From positions 1-39,764 of the IMG/VR virus record IMGVR_UViG_3300021389_000055: a stretch of DNA of 39,764 nucleotides, one strand, 5' to 3'. The notes beneath the pieces are model-generated. The model was given only the letters and a program-made list of their open reading frames with translations. It was not told the origin of the DNA and ran no database searches. Positions within the stretch are counted from its first letter, which is position 1. The number at the start of each line of letters is the position of its first letter. Source of the stretch: a virus. Below, one piece after another: positions 8,582-17,797 of the stretch. The position numbers and the translations under genes were made by a program.

Positions 8582-11362
8582 ATGGTAGATTTTGCACTAA
8601 GTATAAGTAGAAACGGTACAGACTTCTACACACTAGACCTATTTCCCGACCAACAGTTGGACTACGACATAGACTTCTACGACAGTTTGTCTTTAGATAA
8701 GATTAAGTTGCCGTTCAGCACGTCTATGAAATTGCCCCTTACGACAAATAATATGTCGGCCAACAGAGTAGACTTTAACCCGTTTAGCTCTGACTCGGCT
8801 GACTACCCCACTGATGACTTCTTTTTTGAGCTACGTATATTCGGAGCCTCTGTAAGTATACTGACGGGCATACTCAATGTATCTAGTATGGAGTATAACA
8901 GCGGAGAGCCTTATATATCTATAGAGCTTAAAGACCAACTGTCTTATTATCTATCTAAGATTAAAGAGGTAAATATGTCTGAGCTTTACGACCAAGCCAA
9001 GTATACTGATACTAGCCTGACACTCAAGAAGTTCACTAACTACACAGAGACTAATGCTTTCATATTCGGTCAGAGAGGTCAGGTAGGAGTTGAGCCTGAC
9101 AGCAACGCTGCTATCGTTTTCCCTTACGTGGATATGAATAACGACCTAGAGAAGTATAAGTACCCTCAGCGTCAGTTCCTAGAATACGGAACAGGCATAA
9201 AGAGATGCGGTCTTATCCCCGCGTTCTCTGTACAGAAGTTCCTAGAGTATGTAGGAGACTACCTAAGCACTGCGGGATTCCCTGTTAGGGTTGACTCTAA
9301 GCTGTTTGCTATAGGAGCGTTTGATGGCGCACCACACGATGCAGACTTCCACCCTGACAAGCTAAGGTTTACCAACTCAGCACACTTACTAGCGAAGCAA
9401 AGCGTTAACACTAGAACGTTCACACTTAACCAAGCATTAGCGTGGGCAGGTACTAACTCCTCTATGCAGTATATGAACGGGACAGAGGTTAGCTTCAGAT
9501 ACAACAACGGTGGCTCAGCAGATACTGAAGAAAAGTGGTTTAGAACTTCTTATTGGGGCAATATGGAGATACACGGAAACGCGGGTGGCGTTACCTCAAC
9601 ATCTTACCAACAAAGAGAGTTCGGTGTTAAGAAGCAGATGACTTCATACCCTACAGATGTTAACCAATCTGTTAGAGGTTGGTTTTGCCCCAAGGTTTCT
9701 TATAACGCCAATCTTAGGCTTAACGGAAACCCTACATTACCTGTCAATATATCAGGTCTTAAGCTAGAGGTTCCTGTCGTTAAGGACGATGGATTGGTTG
9801 TAGATATACAGTCCGACAACTCTCTCACAACAATGGAGTTCGCATTCAACGTGGGTATCTACGAGGATGGTATGATGATTAAGAAGATTGCTTTGCAGGA
9901 CTCTAACGGAGACGACCTAAGACTAAGACCTTCAGGTAGGGACTACACAGGTGGCTCTAACAAGAGCGACGCTACAGCTCAGGGCGACTACTACACAGAG
10001 AACGATGACATCGTAGTAGCTTGGAACAACACTTCTTTAGGCATTAGAGACGTGCTTACTTTCTCTGATGTAGATGTATACTTCCCTACAGATGTGGACG
10101 TGTTCGTGAACGGCGGCTCTAGATACTCTATAAACTATTTCCTAGAACCTGTTGACGGAGTTCTTCAGGCTAGAGTTATAACGGACTTTATTGACACCGT
10201 ATACATAGACCCCGTAACAAGTACTAACAAACCTATGAGAACAGGTGACGGAACTACTCCGCCTTGGATTGACTTTGACTTCTTTGACCTAAAGAAACTT
10301 ATTACTAGAATATCTACTATAAGCGAAGCTCAGGAGTTAGCTGTCACGTTCCTAGCGAACGAAGACTTCCTGCCTCACCAAGAGGAAGACAAAATAGTTA
10401 TAAAGGATTCTATAGCTCAGACAACAAAAGATACTATATACGACGTTCTACTTAAGATAAGCAAGAGGTTTAACTGCGGTATGTTCTACGAGTACGACTC
10501 GGTTGGTAATACAAACGTTTTACGTGTAGACCCTCTACACATAGTTAGGTCAGGCAGTCAGGACATTTCTACTATGATTGACGACTCTAACTCTTTCAAG
10601 GTTGTCAAGGGTGGGAGCAAGATTAAGAACCTAACGCTATCTAACGAGAACTATGACAGATACTTTGACGACGAGGATAGAGACGGTGTTACCACAGGCT
10701 CTACAACTCAAGAGATAAATAGCGAGGGTATCGAGGACTTAGAGATTAAACTAGAGTCTGCTGTATTCTACAAGTCGCTTTGTAGCGGGGAAGCTAACGA
10801 GCGCCCTGAGAACCTTACTTCAGGAGCGTTTAGCGAAGAGCAACTAGGACTAGCTAAAAACATATTCTCTCAGAACGACGAGGTAGGGTTTAGATTCGGG
10901 TACGTGAAAGCTCCTAACTACAAGACTTGGTTGTTGCACCCATTCATAGTATTTAACCCTGACGAGGATTTCTCAGGAGCTATGAAGACGGCTACAGAGA
11001 GAACCTACTCAAGAGGTAGTATAGGGTTCAATGAACTTAGCGGCAGCGACGCGCATTTCGTATTCAACGGAGAGATGACCCACATAAGCCCCTCAGGATT
11101 CGATTTAAGAGCAGAAGATGAGTCAGGTAACACTACAGACTACTATGACCTTTATAGTGCAGGAGAAGGGCTTAAAACAGCTAACCTACCCACTGTGGAG
11201 TTTGATATGGTTGTGCCTACATCTAGCCTATCCAACCTAGACTTCTTTATGCAGACTTTAACTGCGGCAAACGTGACTAACAACACGATATACGTCAAGA
11301 GTGCGAAAGGTCAAGTATACGGAGACTTTGCTTATTTAACTGTCGAAGGGTTAATAGATTAA
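8582..11362 (+). CDS. Large tail-tip/baseplate structural protein
   Basis: A 926-residue, acidic, Asp/Asn/Tyr/Ser-rich protein. The N-terminal 130 residues form beta-rich sequence in which the protein states its own tail-tip character: a strand-rich LFPDQQLDYDIDFYDS start followed by TGILNVSSMEYN. The whole has no visible enzyme motif. Its size and position after the Dit-like gene fit a tail-associated hub or tip protein such as those of other long-tailed phages. The stop codon overlaps late motif copy 3, so this gene ends the tail transcription unit. Confidence 0.7.
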   Translation: MVDFALSISRNGTDFYTLDLFPDQQLDYDIDFYDSLSLDKIKLPFSTSMKLPLTTNNMSANRVDFNPFSSDSADYPTDDFFFELRIFGASVSILTGILNVSSMEYNSGEPYISIELKDQLSYYLSKIKEVNMSELYDQAKYTDTSLTLKKFTNYTETNAFIFGQRGQVGVEPDSNAAIVFPYVDMNNDLEKYKYPQRQFLEYGTGIKRCGLIPAFSVQKFLEYVGDYLSTAGFPVRVDSKLFAIGAFDGAPHDADFHPDKLRFTNSAHLLAKQSVNTRTFTLNQALAWAGTNSSMQYMNGTEVSFRYNNGGSADTEEKWFRTSYWGNMEIHGNAGGVTSTSYQQREFGVKKQMTSYPTDVNQSVRGWFCPKVSYNANLRLNGNPTLPVNISGLKLEVPVVKDDGLVVDIQSDNSLTTMEFAFNVGIYEDGMMIKKIALQDSNGDDLRLRPSGRDYTGGSNKSDATAQGDYYTENDDIVVAWNNTSLGIRDVLTFSDVDVYFPTDVDVFVNGGSRYSINYFLEPVDGVLQARVITDFIDTVYIDPVTSTNKPMRTGDGTTPPWIDFDFFDLKKLITRISTISEAQELAVTFLANEDFLPHQEEDKIVIKDSIAQTTKDTIYDVLLKISKRFNCGMFYEYDSVGNTNVLRVDPLHIVRSGSQDISTMIDDSNSFKVVKGGSKIKNLTLSNENYDRYFDDEDRDGVTTGSTTQEINSEGIEDLEIKLESAVFYKSLCSGEANERPENLTSGAFSEEQLGLAKNIFSQNDEVGFRFGYVKAPNYKTWLLHPFIVFNPDEDFSGAMKTATERTYSRGSIGFNELSGSDAHFVFNGEMTHISPSGFDLRAEDESGNTTDYYDLYSAGEGLKTANLPTVEFDMVVPTSSLSNLDFFMQTLTAANVTNNTIYVKSAKGQVYGDFAYLTVEGLID

Positions 11363-11380
11363 TTCGTAAATTATAAAAAG
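11363..11380 (+). promoter_or_regulatory. Late-promoter motif, copy 3
   Basis: Exact TTCGTAAATTATAAAAAG. The AATT flank overlaps the stop codon of the tail-tip gene and the motif ends 12 bases before the ATG at 11393. It opens the capsid and fibre unit. Confidence 0.65.
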
Positions 11381-11392
11381 AGAGATATATTA

Positions 11393-12739
11393 ATGGCTAC
11401 CTATAACGACTATCCTGAATCCGCTTCTAACAACGCTAAGAAAGTATTGGCTTGGAAGAAGAAGTACGGCAAGGAAGTTAAGGGAATGACCTCTGTGGGT
11501 TGGACTCGCGCAAACCAATTGGCTAGCAATGAAAAACTCTCCTACAAGACGATTGCTCGTATGGCTGCATTTAAGCGCCACCAAAAGAACGCGACTATCG
11601 ACCCTAAGTATAAGAGCACTCCGTGGAAAGACCGCGGCTACGTAGCTTGGTTAGGTTGGGGCGGAACGTCAGGAGTTAATTGGGCAATCAAAAAAGCTGA
11701 GTCATTACGTAACAGTATGAGTGAGCAAGAATTTAACGATATGAACGAACTACCATTATTCAACATTACTCTAGACGACTTCGTAGAGGGTATGTATAAA
11801 ATATCACTAGTAGACAAGCCTGCTATCGAAGAGAACTTCCTTTACTTCAGCGAGCAAGAAGCTCCTAAGTTAGAGTTTGCTAACTCTGAGAAGAAAGAAG
11901 TAGTAGGCCCTATTATGATTCCTAACAAACCTATACTCAGACATTCTCCTGAGAAAGGTTATTACAACGTTCAATTTACTGAAGAGATTATCCAAGAGAT
12001 AATGTATAAGTATAGTAAGGATGGACTTTGGAACTCATTCGGCATACACCACTCGTACGACACGCACGATGTGACTATGCTAGAAGTTTGGATGAAAGAG
12101 TCCGATAACGATAAGTCTAAGGACTATGGTTACGACCTTCCAAACGGAACAGTATTCGTAAAGACTAAGATTGAGTCTGACGAATTATTCAACGCTATCA
12201 AGGACGGAGAGGTCAATGGATTCTCTATCGAGATTGAAGCGAATATAGAACTAACTAAACACGAAGAAGAAATGAACGAATTTTCATTTGGTATGGAGTT
12301 GGGCAAAATGATTACGCGTATTGAGGCTTTAGAGGCTCAGAACGCTGAGTTCGTTGCACAACTAGAGAACTTCAACGCTCCTGTAGAGGAGGTTGTCGAG
12401 ACTACAGAAGAGGTTTCTATCGAGTTGAACGTAGAGGAAGCAATTGAAGAGGTAGCTGAAGAAGCTGCTCCTGAGGTTGTTGCTGAAGAGGTTCAAGAGG
12501 AAGTTGCTGAGGTTGTAGAAGAAGAGCTGTCAGTCGTTGACGAGACAGTTGTAGAAGAAACAGTAGAGGAAGAGTTTTCTGCGGAAGAAGAAGTTAACGA
12601 AGAAAAGGTTGAGGAAGAATTTGCAGCACTTCAAAATGAAGAAGAAGTTGCAGAAGAGCCAAACACCGTTCTTGAGTTCAACGGAATCACTCCTGAGAAA
12701 GTTAACTTAGTTAACGATTTCTTTTCACGTTTCAAATAA
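11393..12739 (+). CDS. XkdF-like prohead protease fused to scaffold
   Basis: A 448-residue three-part protein. Residues 1-105 are a Trp/Lys-rich module (TSVGWTRANQLA, VAWLGWGGTSGVNWA) of unknown role. Residues about 125-300 match the XkdF family of putative phage serine proteases (ISLVDKPAIEENF, PIMIPNKPILR, GIHHSYDTHD, GFSIEIE). From about 305 a short coiled coil leads into a very acidic Glu/Val repeat region (330-425), as in scaffolds, ending with a conserved-looking basic-aromatic tail (VNDFFSRFK). It lies just before the major capsid gene, so it probably shapes and matures the prohead. The fusion and order are seen; the protease role is family-based. Confidence 0.8.
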   Translation: MATYNDYPESASNNAKKVLAWKKKYGKEVKGMTSVGWTRANQLASNEKLSYKTIARMAAFKRHQKNATIDPKYKSTPWKDRGYVAWLGWGGTSGVNWAIKKAESLRNSMSEQEFNDMNELPLFNITLDDFVEGMYKISLVDKPAIEENFLYFSEQEAPKLEFANSEKKEVVGPIMIPNKPILRHSPEKGYYNVQFTEEIIQEIMYKYSKDGLWNSFGIHHSYDTHDVTMLEVWMKESDNDKSKDYGYDLPNGTVFVKTKIESDELFNAIKDGEVNGFSIEIEANIELTKHEEEMNEFSFGMELGKMITRIEALEAQNAEFVAQLENFNAPVEEVVETTEEVSIELNVEEAIEEVAEEAAPEVVAEEVQEEVAEVVEEELSVVDETVVEETVEEEFSAEEEVNEEKVEEEFAALQNEEEVAEEPNTVLEFNGITPEKVNLVNDFFSRFK

Positions 12740-12775
12740 TCAATTAACAATAATATTACTCTAAACAAAAACAAA

Positions 12776-13672
12776 ATGAGTTTATCTATTTCAAATTTGC
12801 CTTACGGCGACAGACGTCCTGATACTTTTATCGACACTATGGTAAAGAGTGCAGGTGTATTAAACCGCTTCCGTTTGGTTGACGGTGTAAAGAACAAAGT
12901 AAATGTTCCTATCTTTGATGCTGCTTTAACTTTCGGTACAGATATCTGTGCTTGGGACCCTCAGTCAACTGCGACTATCGGTGAGAAAGAAATGAGCGTT
13001 GACACTTACAAGTGGTCATTCCTTAACTGTAAAGATGCTCTTGAGTCTTCTTACCGTGGTTTGATGCTTAAGAAAGGTCAGCACAATGCTGAGACTATGG
13101 ACGCTGAGTTCAAGGATTGGGTATTCGATTACTTCGCAAAATTGTCTGCACAAAAAGCTCTTGAGCTTGCTGCTACTAAATTAGTTACTGAATTAGACGC
13201 TGACGGAAACGTTATCGCTTTGGATACTAACGTTGCGACTATCGCTAAAGCTAACATCTTAGGTGTTCTTGAGGCTTCTTACGAAGCAATGAGTCCTGTA
13301 ATGCTTTCTGCTATCTTCGGAGATGCTGACCGTGCTTACCGTCCTGCATTCTTTATGGGTACTGCTGCTTACCAAGCTTACCAATTGGCTATCGCTGACA
13401 AGTTCACGACTACTCCACAAGGTATCATCGAAGGAGCTATCCCACAATACTTAGGTATGGAGATTATCCACTTCCCGTCAATGGCTGCTAACGAGGTTCT
13501 CGTTTCTGCTCCTGACAACATCGTAATGCTTACTGACGACTACAACGACGTTAAAGCTATCGATATGAAGTACGAAGCTGAATTGTCTTCTGATAAAGTA
13601 TGGGGTCAGTTCAAGTTAGGTTTCTCTTACTTGAAGTCTGAGGAAATCGTTTACGGTAAAGACCGCGCCTAA
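12776..13672 (+). CDS. Major capsid protein
   Basis: A 298-residue protein following the protease/scaffold gene. Its composition, length and segments such as PNVPIFDAALTF-like N-terminal strand, a long helix (residues 95-140) and a C-terminal domain with GAIPQYLGMEIIH and KLGFSYLKSEEIVYG fit an HK97-fold capsid protein. The gene is preceded by an A-rich leader (AAACAAAAACAAAATG) and uses CGT and GCT codons much more than the tail genes do, as expected for the most abundant virion protein. A strong hairpin follows. Confidence 0.88.
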   Translation: MSLSISNLPYGDRRPDTFIDTMVKSAGVLNRFRLVDGVKNKVNVPIFDAALTFGTDICAWDPQSTATIGEKEMSVDTYKWSFLNCKDALESSYRGLMLKKGQHNAETMDAEFKDWVFDYFAKLSAQKALELAATKLVTELDADGNVIALDTNVATIAKANILGVLEASYEAMSPVMLSAIFGDADRAYRPAFFMGTAAYQAYQLAIADKFTTTPQGIIEGAIPQYLGMEIIHFPSMAANEVLVSAPDNIVMLTDDYNDVKAIDMKYEAELSSDKVWGQFKLGFSYLKSEEIVYGKDRA

Positions 13673-13692
13673 TCAATTAAATTAACAGTGAG

Positions 13693-13715
13693 GGGGAGAG
13701 CTTAGTGCTCTCTCC
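13693..13715 (+). terminator. Hairpin after the major capsid gene
   Basis: GGGGAGAGC pairs with GCTCTCTCC around a five-base loop (one G-T pair). The T-run that normally follows is missing, so it may stabilise the capsid mRNA 3' end or act as a partial terminator and lower downstream expression. Confidence 0.6.
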
Positions 13716-13740
13716 TAAACTAACCTAAAGACATAAAAAA

Positions 13741-14304
13741 ATGGCTTGTAATGTAAATCTTTCAGGTATTTCTTTCTCTTGTACTGACCTTCCCGTTGGC
13801 GGATTGACTCAGGTTTTAATCGGAGAGAAAGCAGACCTAGACGCTCTTGTTGCAGTTGATGCTGACAAGACTAGCGTAAACTACGGAGAAGTTACTATCA
13901 CACCTACTACTGCTAACTTGTTAGCTGACGGTGATGTTGTTGAATTGAACTTCAATAACAAAGATGGTTTCTCTGTATTCAACGATGTTAAAACTGTAAA
14001 CGGAGATGGTTCTGTTTCTTCTATTCCAACTATCGCTATCGAGTTCCCTGTAATGAACGTAGCGAAGCGTGATGCTCTTGAGCAGATGGCTGTAGGTGGT
14101 GCTGAGTTAGTTGCTTTCGTTCAGACTGCGGCAGGTACTCATCACTTAGTAGGTTTCGAGTACGGATTGTACGCAGGAACTGTTGATGGAACTTCAGGTG
14201 CTTCACGTACTGACAAGAACCGTTACCAATTGACTTTAACAGGTGAGGAAAGCTCTTTGGCTTTTGCTTTATCTGCTGCTAATTGGGCTTCAATCGCAGG
14301 ATAA
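13741..14304 (+). CDS. Major tail tube protein (probable)
   Basis: A 187-residue, beta-rich, Ala/Gly/Val-rich protein. It is a paralogue of the next gene: both begin MA-x-N-C/V, both contain a NKDG...F...K-T-x-NG core (here near residues 80-100) and a related C-terminal strand pattern. Codon use is as strongly biased as in the capsid gene, so this copy is likely the main tube subunit. Hairpins on both sides isolate it as its own expression unit. The tube role is inferred from abundance, size and the tandem pair. Confidence 0.7.
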   Translation: MACNVNLSGISFSCTDLPVGGLTQVLIGEKADLDALVAVDADKTSVNYGEVTITPTTANLLADGDVVELNFNNKDGFSVFNDVKTVNGDGSVSSIPTIAIEFPVMNVAKRDALEQMAVGGAELVAFVQTAAGTHHLVGFEYGLYAGTVDGTSGASRTDKNRYQLTLTGEESSLAFALSAANWASIAG

Positions 14305-14327
14305 TATCCCGCATAGAATAACTTAGG

Positions 14328-14353
14328 GGGTGGGGGCAACCCCGCCCTTTTTT
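14328..14353 (+). terminator. Rho-independent terminator after tail tube gene
   Basis: GGGTGGGG and CCCCGCCC pair around a GCAA tetraloop (one T-G pair), followed directly by TTTTTT. This is the clearest intrinsic terminator of the left arm. Confidence 0.85.
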
Positions 14354-14378
14354 CTAACTAATCGCAAAATACTAATTT

Positions 14379-14903
14379 ATGGCTTTTAACTGTTCAATAG
14401 CGTTCAGCGATATAGATATCAACTGTCAGGCAATGGACATTGGTGGTATCAAGGCAGTCGTGCTTGGTAAGCAGTGTGACCTCACTATGGGGTTCGACAC
14501 CGTTACAGGTACTACGTTGACCTCGCTAGACCTGACAAACTCAGTTAGATTCCAACACAACAAAAAGGACGGCTCTACTACATTCTCAGAGTCTAAGACA
14601 ACTAATGGTGGTCTAGGTATCGTTAATACAGAAATAACTATACAACTACCTCGCTTAGACAACAAGGTGAATCAGTTAGATTTTATGAGCCGCAGACAAG
14701 ATATAGTTTGTCTAATGCTACACAACAACGGCAGTATCACTGTCAGTGGCTTTATGGATGGGCTAACAATGGATTACTCCGCAACTAGCGGAACAGGCAT
14801 ACAAGACAAGTCTTTCGTTGACGTTAAACTTTCAGCAACGAGTTGGATATCTTCTATTGTTTTAGACGATGACACCGCACTCACAACACCGCTGTTTGGA
14901 TAA
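14379..14903 (+). CDS. Second tail-tube-like protein
   Basis: A 174-residue paralogue of the protein encoded just upstream. The shared core includes HNKKDGSTTFSESKTTNG (about residues 60-77) and the strand order after it. Codon use here is ordinary, unlike the upstream copy, so it is probably a minor subunit, for example a tail-tip-proximal tube ring or a tube-fibre adaptor. It follows the strong terminator and is linked to the next gene by TAATG. Confidence 0.65.
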   Translation: MAFNCSIAFSDIDINCQAMDIGGIKAVVLGKQCDLTMGFDTVTGTTLTSLDLTNSVRFQHNKKDGSTTFSESKTTNGGLGIVNTEITIQLPRLDNKVNQLDFMSRRQDIVCLMLHNNGSITVSGFMDGLTMDYSATSGTGIQDKSFVDVKLSATSWISSIVLDDDTALTTPLFG

Positions 14904-15091
14904 TGTATACACTAGGAAGGCAAATCGGATATAATTCTATTTGTAGTTCGACAGGAGAAACTGCACTATATATAGAAAACAGAACTTACTACTCTTGCAC
15001 TAGCATAAGCGTACCACCGATAACTTGGGAGCTATGGGCAGTGAATTGGGAGACTATAACAACTAATTGGGAAAACGAGGTATATAATTAA
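14903..15091 (+). CDS. Small hypothetical protein in fibre block
   Basis: A 62-residue protein that I do not recognise, rich in Tyr, Thr and Trp. Its C-terminal third repeats a W-E-x-x-x-x-N-W pattern (PITWELWAVNWETITTNWE). It starts by TAATG overlap with the second tube-like gene and lies two bases before a fibre gene, so it is probably a minor virion protein or assembly helper. Confidence 0.6.
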   Translation: MYTLGRQIGYNSICSSTGETALYIENRTYYSCTSISVPPITWELWAVNWETITTNWENEVYN

Positions 15092-15093
15092 TT

Positions 15094-15522
15094 ATGGCTA
15101 CACTACAGGGACAGCAACCAAAGGACACGTATAAGGGTCTGATTAAAACCTCTGACTCACTAGAGGCAACAACAGAGAAGAGCTTAGAGGATGGCGCGGG
15201 TAACGCGCTGCCTATGAGTGTGTCTCCTACTGCTGTGGGTTTCTCAGGTGATATAAAAGACAACAATGGTAGTACAGGCCTACAAGGTCAGGTATTATCT
15301 AAAACACTCAACGGTACGGAATGGTCAAACAGAACGTTTACCTTTAACCAAACTGTGAGTACGAATATATGGAGCATAACTCATAACATTGGAGCTTTCC
15401 CCGCGGTCACGGTTGTTGACTCGGTAGGCAACTTTGTTGTAGGCGACGTTTCTTATACTGACGATAGGTCGTTGACCTTGACATTCAAAACTGCCTTCAA
15501 GGGTAAGGCTTATCTTAACTAA
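15094..15522 (+). CDS. Fibre/adsorption accessory protein
   Basis: A 142-residue protein. The N-terminus (residues 8-60) has the KDTYKGLIKTSDS and LQGQVLSKT-type sequence seen in phage fibre N-termini, and the C-terminus (85-142) is a small beta domain with WSITHNIGAFPAVTVVD, which resembles C-terminal fibre modules. It probably attaches to or extends the fibres encoded next to it. The function is inferred from composition and location. Confidence 0.65.
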   Translation: MATLQGQQPKDTYKGLIKTSDSLEATTEKSLEDGAGNALPMSVSPTAVGFSGDIKDNNGSTGLQGQVLSKTLNGTEWSNRTFTFNQTVSTNIWSITHNIGAFPAVTVVDSVGNFVVGDVSYTDDRSLTLTFKTAFKGKAYLN

Positions 15523-15540
15523 TAACTAATAACAAAACAA

Positions 15541-17229
15541 ATGGCTTCTAAATTTTTGATTGACATTGACCTTAACGGGAATGAGATTCAGAACTTCGGT
15601 ATTCAAACTACAGGAACTCTGCCTACATCTCCATTTAATGGTCAGGTTGTAAACCACAGTGGTGTCATCAAAGTCTACGAAACGTCTTCTACATCTTGGA
15701 AGTATGTTGGTATGGCTGCTGATGGAACTACTATCACTGAGTCTTCAGGCGTTATCTCTGTAGGTGCTATACCTCAGTCTAGCGTTACAGGCCTTGCTAC
15801 TTCTTTAGGTGGTAAAGTTGACGACTCTCAAGTATTAACAAACGTACCTTCAGGCGCGGTATTCACGGATACTACTTACACTGCGGGTGACGGTCTTGGC
15901 TTATCAGGCACTGAATTTACTGTAGACAGTACAGTTGTACGCACTAGTGGCGCACAGACTATCGCGGGTAACAAGACTTTCTCTAATGACGTTATCATTA
16001 GCGGTGACCTTACGGTTAGCGGTGCAGTTACCTCTAAGTTATCTGAAGAGGTTCTTATTGAGGATAACGTAGTAGTACTAAACTCTAACGAAGCAGGAAC
16101 TCCTAGCGAGGATGCGGGTATTGAGGTAGAGCGTGGAACAGGTTCTAACGTAAAAGTATTATGGGACGAGTCTGCTGACCGTTGGACATTTACTAACGAC
16201 GGTTCAACTTACAACAACATCCCTGTACCTTCTGAGTATTCTACGTCTAACGACATCGACTACGTAAGCGGTGGTTCTTTCAACTCTTCTAACGGTGAAC
16301 TTACTCTTACGGGTACGGGTAACGCAGGAGCAGTTATAGACCTAGACGGACGTTACTTAACTTCATTCACAGAGAGCAATGACTTCGGTACAATCGAAGT
16401 AAACGGACAGACCGACGTAGACGCGGGTGCTCAGGGAGCTGCTGTAGAGTTTGCTGCCTCAGGTGGTATGACTATTACTACTTCAGGAAGTCAGGTTAAC
16501 TTTAGCTCAGCTAACGATAATGATATCGACTACATTAGCGGAGCTTCTTTTGCTAGTGGTACTCTTACCTTAACAGGTACGGGTAACGCAGGTGCTTCTG
16601 TATCTTTAGACGGACGTTACTTACAATCTTTCACTGAAACTGACCCTGTATTCCTTGCACACGTTGCTAACGGAATTAGTGCTACTCAGATTTCTAATTG
16701 GGACGATGCTTACTCTTGGGGTGACCACGCTGATGAGAACTATTTAACTGCTGTACCTGATGCGGGTATCGGTGCGGGAACTCACGGAGACGCTGCTGAC
16801 GGAACTAAGATTGATACAATCACAGTTGATGCTAAAGGTCGTATTACTGCTATAGCTACAGGTCCTGTAGTTGACAACAATACTCAGCGTACTGACGAAG
16901 AGATTGAAGACGTTGTAGGCGCTATGTTCAGTGGAAACGTTGAGAGCGGACTAAGTGTTACTTATCAAGACAGTACTGCTGACATCGACGTTGTAACTAC
17001 TCACCATACCTATACTCATACAGAGAGTAGCTATGCGGGTGGAACACTTAAAATCGGCGGTCACAATATGGATTTGAACAGCGGTGCTGTGGTTCAAGTA
17101 TACGATGTGTCTAGCAGCAATTACCAACAGGTAGCTACAGATGTAGTATTGGATACAAATAACCAAGAGATTAACGTGACTCTTCCTGCGGGCGATTGGA
17201 AAATCGTTTCACACGGAACGAGAGCTTAA
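15541..17229 (+). CDS. Tail fibre protein with internal repeats
   Basis: A 562-residue Ser/Thr/Gly/Asp-rich protein typical of trimeric fibres. Two related 45-residue blocks (nucleotides about 16248-16375 and 16521-16640) share DIDY-x-SG-x-SF, LTLTGTGNAGA and DGRYL. A WDDAYSWGDH motif near residue 385 is repeated in the next gene. The C-terminal 80 residues (from HHTYTHTESSY) read as a separate beta domain. Codon use is biased like the capsid gene, so it is likely abundant. A hairpin terminator follows. Confidence 0.75.
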   Translation: MASKFLIDIDLNGNEIQNFGIQTTGTLPTSPFNGQVVNHSGVIKVYETSSTSWKYVGMAADGTTITESSGVISVGAIPQSSVTGLATSLGGKVDDSQVLTNVPSGAVFTDTTYTAGDGLGLSGTEFTVDSTVVRTSGAQTIAGNKTFSNDVIISGDLTVSGAVTSKLSEEVLIEDNVVVLNSNEAGTPSEDAGIEVERGTGSNVKVLWDESADRWTFTNDGSTYNNIPVPSEYSTSNDIDYVSGGSFNSSNGELTLTGTGNAGAVIDLDGRYLTSFTESNDFGTIEVNGQTDVDAGAQGAAVEFAASGGMTITTSGSQVNFSSANDNDIDYISGASFASGTLTLTGTGNAGASVSLDGRYLQSFTETDPVFLAHVANGISATQISNWDDAYSWGDHADENYLTAVPDAGIGAGTHGDAADGTKIDTITVDAKGRITAIATGPVVDNNTQRTDEEIEDVVGAMFSGNVESGLSVTYQDSTADIDVVTTHHTYTHTESSYAGGTLKIGGHNMDLNSGAVVQVYDVSSSNYQQVATDVVLDTNNQEINVTLPAGDWKIVSHGTRA

Positions 17230-17245
17230 TAATAACTTTATAGCG

Positions 17246-17263
17246 GGGCGGTTAACGCCGCCC
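17246..17263 (+). terminator. Hairpin terminator after fibre gene
   Basis: GGGCGG and CCGCCC pair around TTAACG, followed by TTCTATTT. It separates the abundant fibre gene from the weaker fibre genes downstream. Confidence 0.7.
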
Positions 17264-17295
17264 TTCTATTTATAACCACAAACAATAATAATAAT

Positions 17296-17793
17296 ATGGC
17301 TAATAAGGTAATAACAGATTTAGAGGTAGAAGGCACGGTAACTGCAACAAGCGGTAATTCCACTAATTGGAATACAGCTTACTCTTGGGGTGACCACGAC
17401 GGCCTCTACGATAACTATTCTTCATTCAACCTTAAGACCAATGGAACACAGCGTACTACCGTAACAAGCGGCGGTACAGTTGATATTACTGCGGGAACCA
17501 ATGTGGGCGTTGCGTATGGCGCAGGGGGTGTGGTTACTCTTTCGTCTACGGACACCACATATTCCGCAGGCACAGGTTTGGACTTGTCGGGGACTACGTT
17601 CTCTGTCGAGTCTGACTTGCGCGATGTTTCTTACATAGGTAAGGACTCAAACAATTATATACAATTCAATGTAGACGGCAATGGAGATATGGACTTCTAC
17701 GCCGCAGGAGATTGGGTAGCTAGGCTACAGAACGACGGAGCTTTACACGTTAAAGGCGATATCGTAGCATTCTCTGACATCTTTAACCCTTAA
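17296..17793 (+). CDS. Short tail fibre protein
   Basis: A 165-residue fibre-like protein. Residues 20-40 carry NWNTAYSWGDHDG, the same motif as in the larger fibre encoded upstream, followed by Thr/Gly/Val-rich beta repeats and a compact C-terminal domain (VDGNGDMDFYAAGDW). It may be a partial duplicate of the large fibre that caps or partners with it. It begins after a terminator, in a leader rich in AAT. Confidence 0.7.
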   Translation: MANKVITDLEVEGTVTATSGNSTNWNTAYSWGDHDGLYDNYSSFNLKTNGTQRTTVTSGGTVDITAGTNVGVAYGAGGVVTLSSTDTTYSAGTGLDLSGTTFSVESDLRDVSYIGKDSNNYIQFNVDGNGDMDFYAAGDWVARLQNDGALHVKGDIVAFSDIFNP

Positions 17794-17797
17794 TAGT

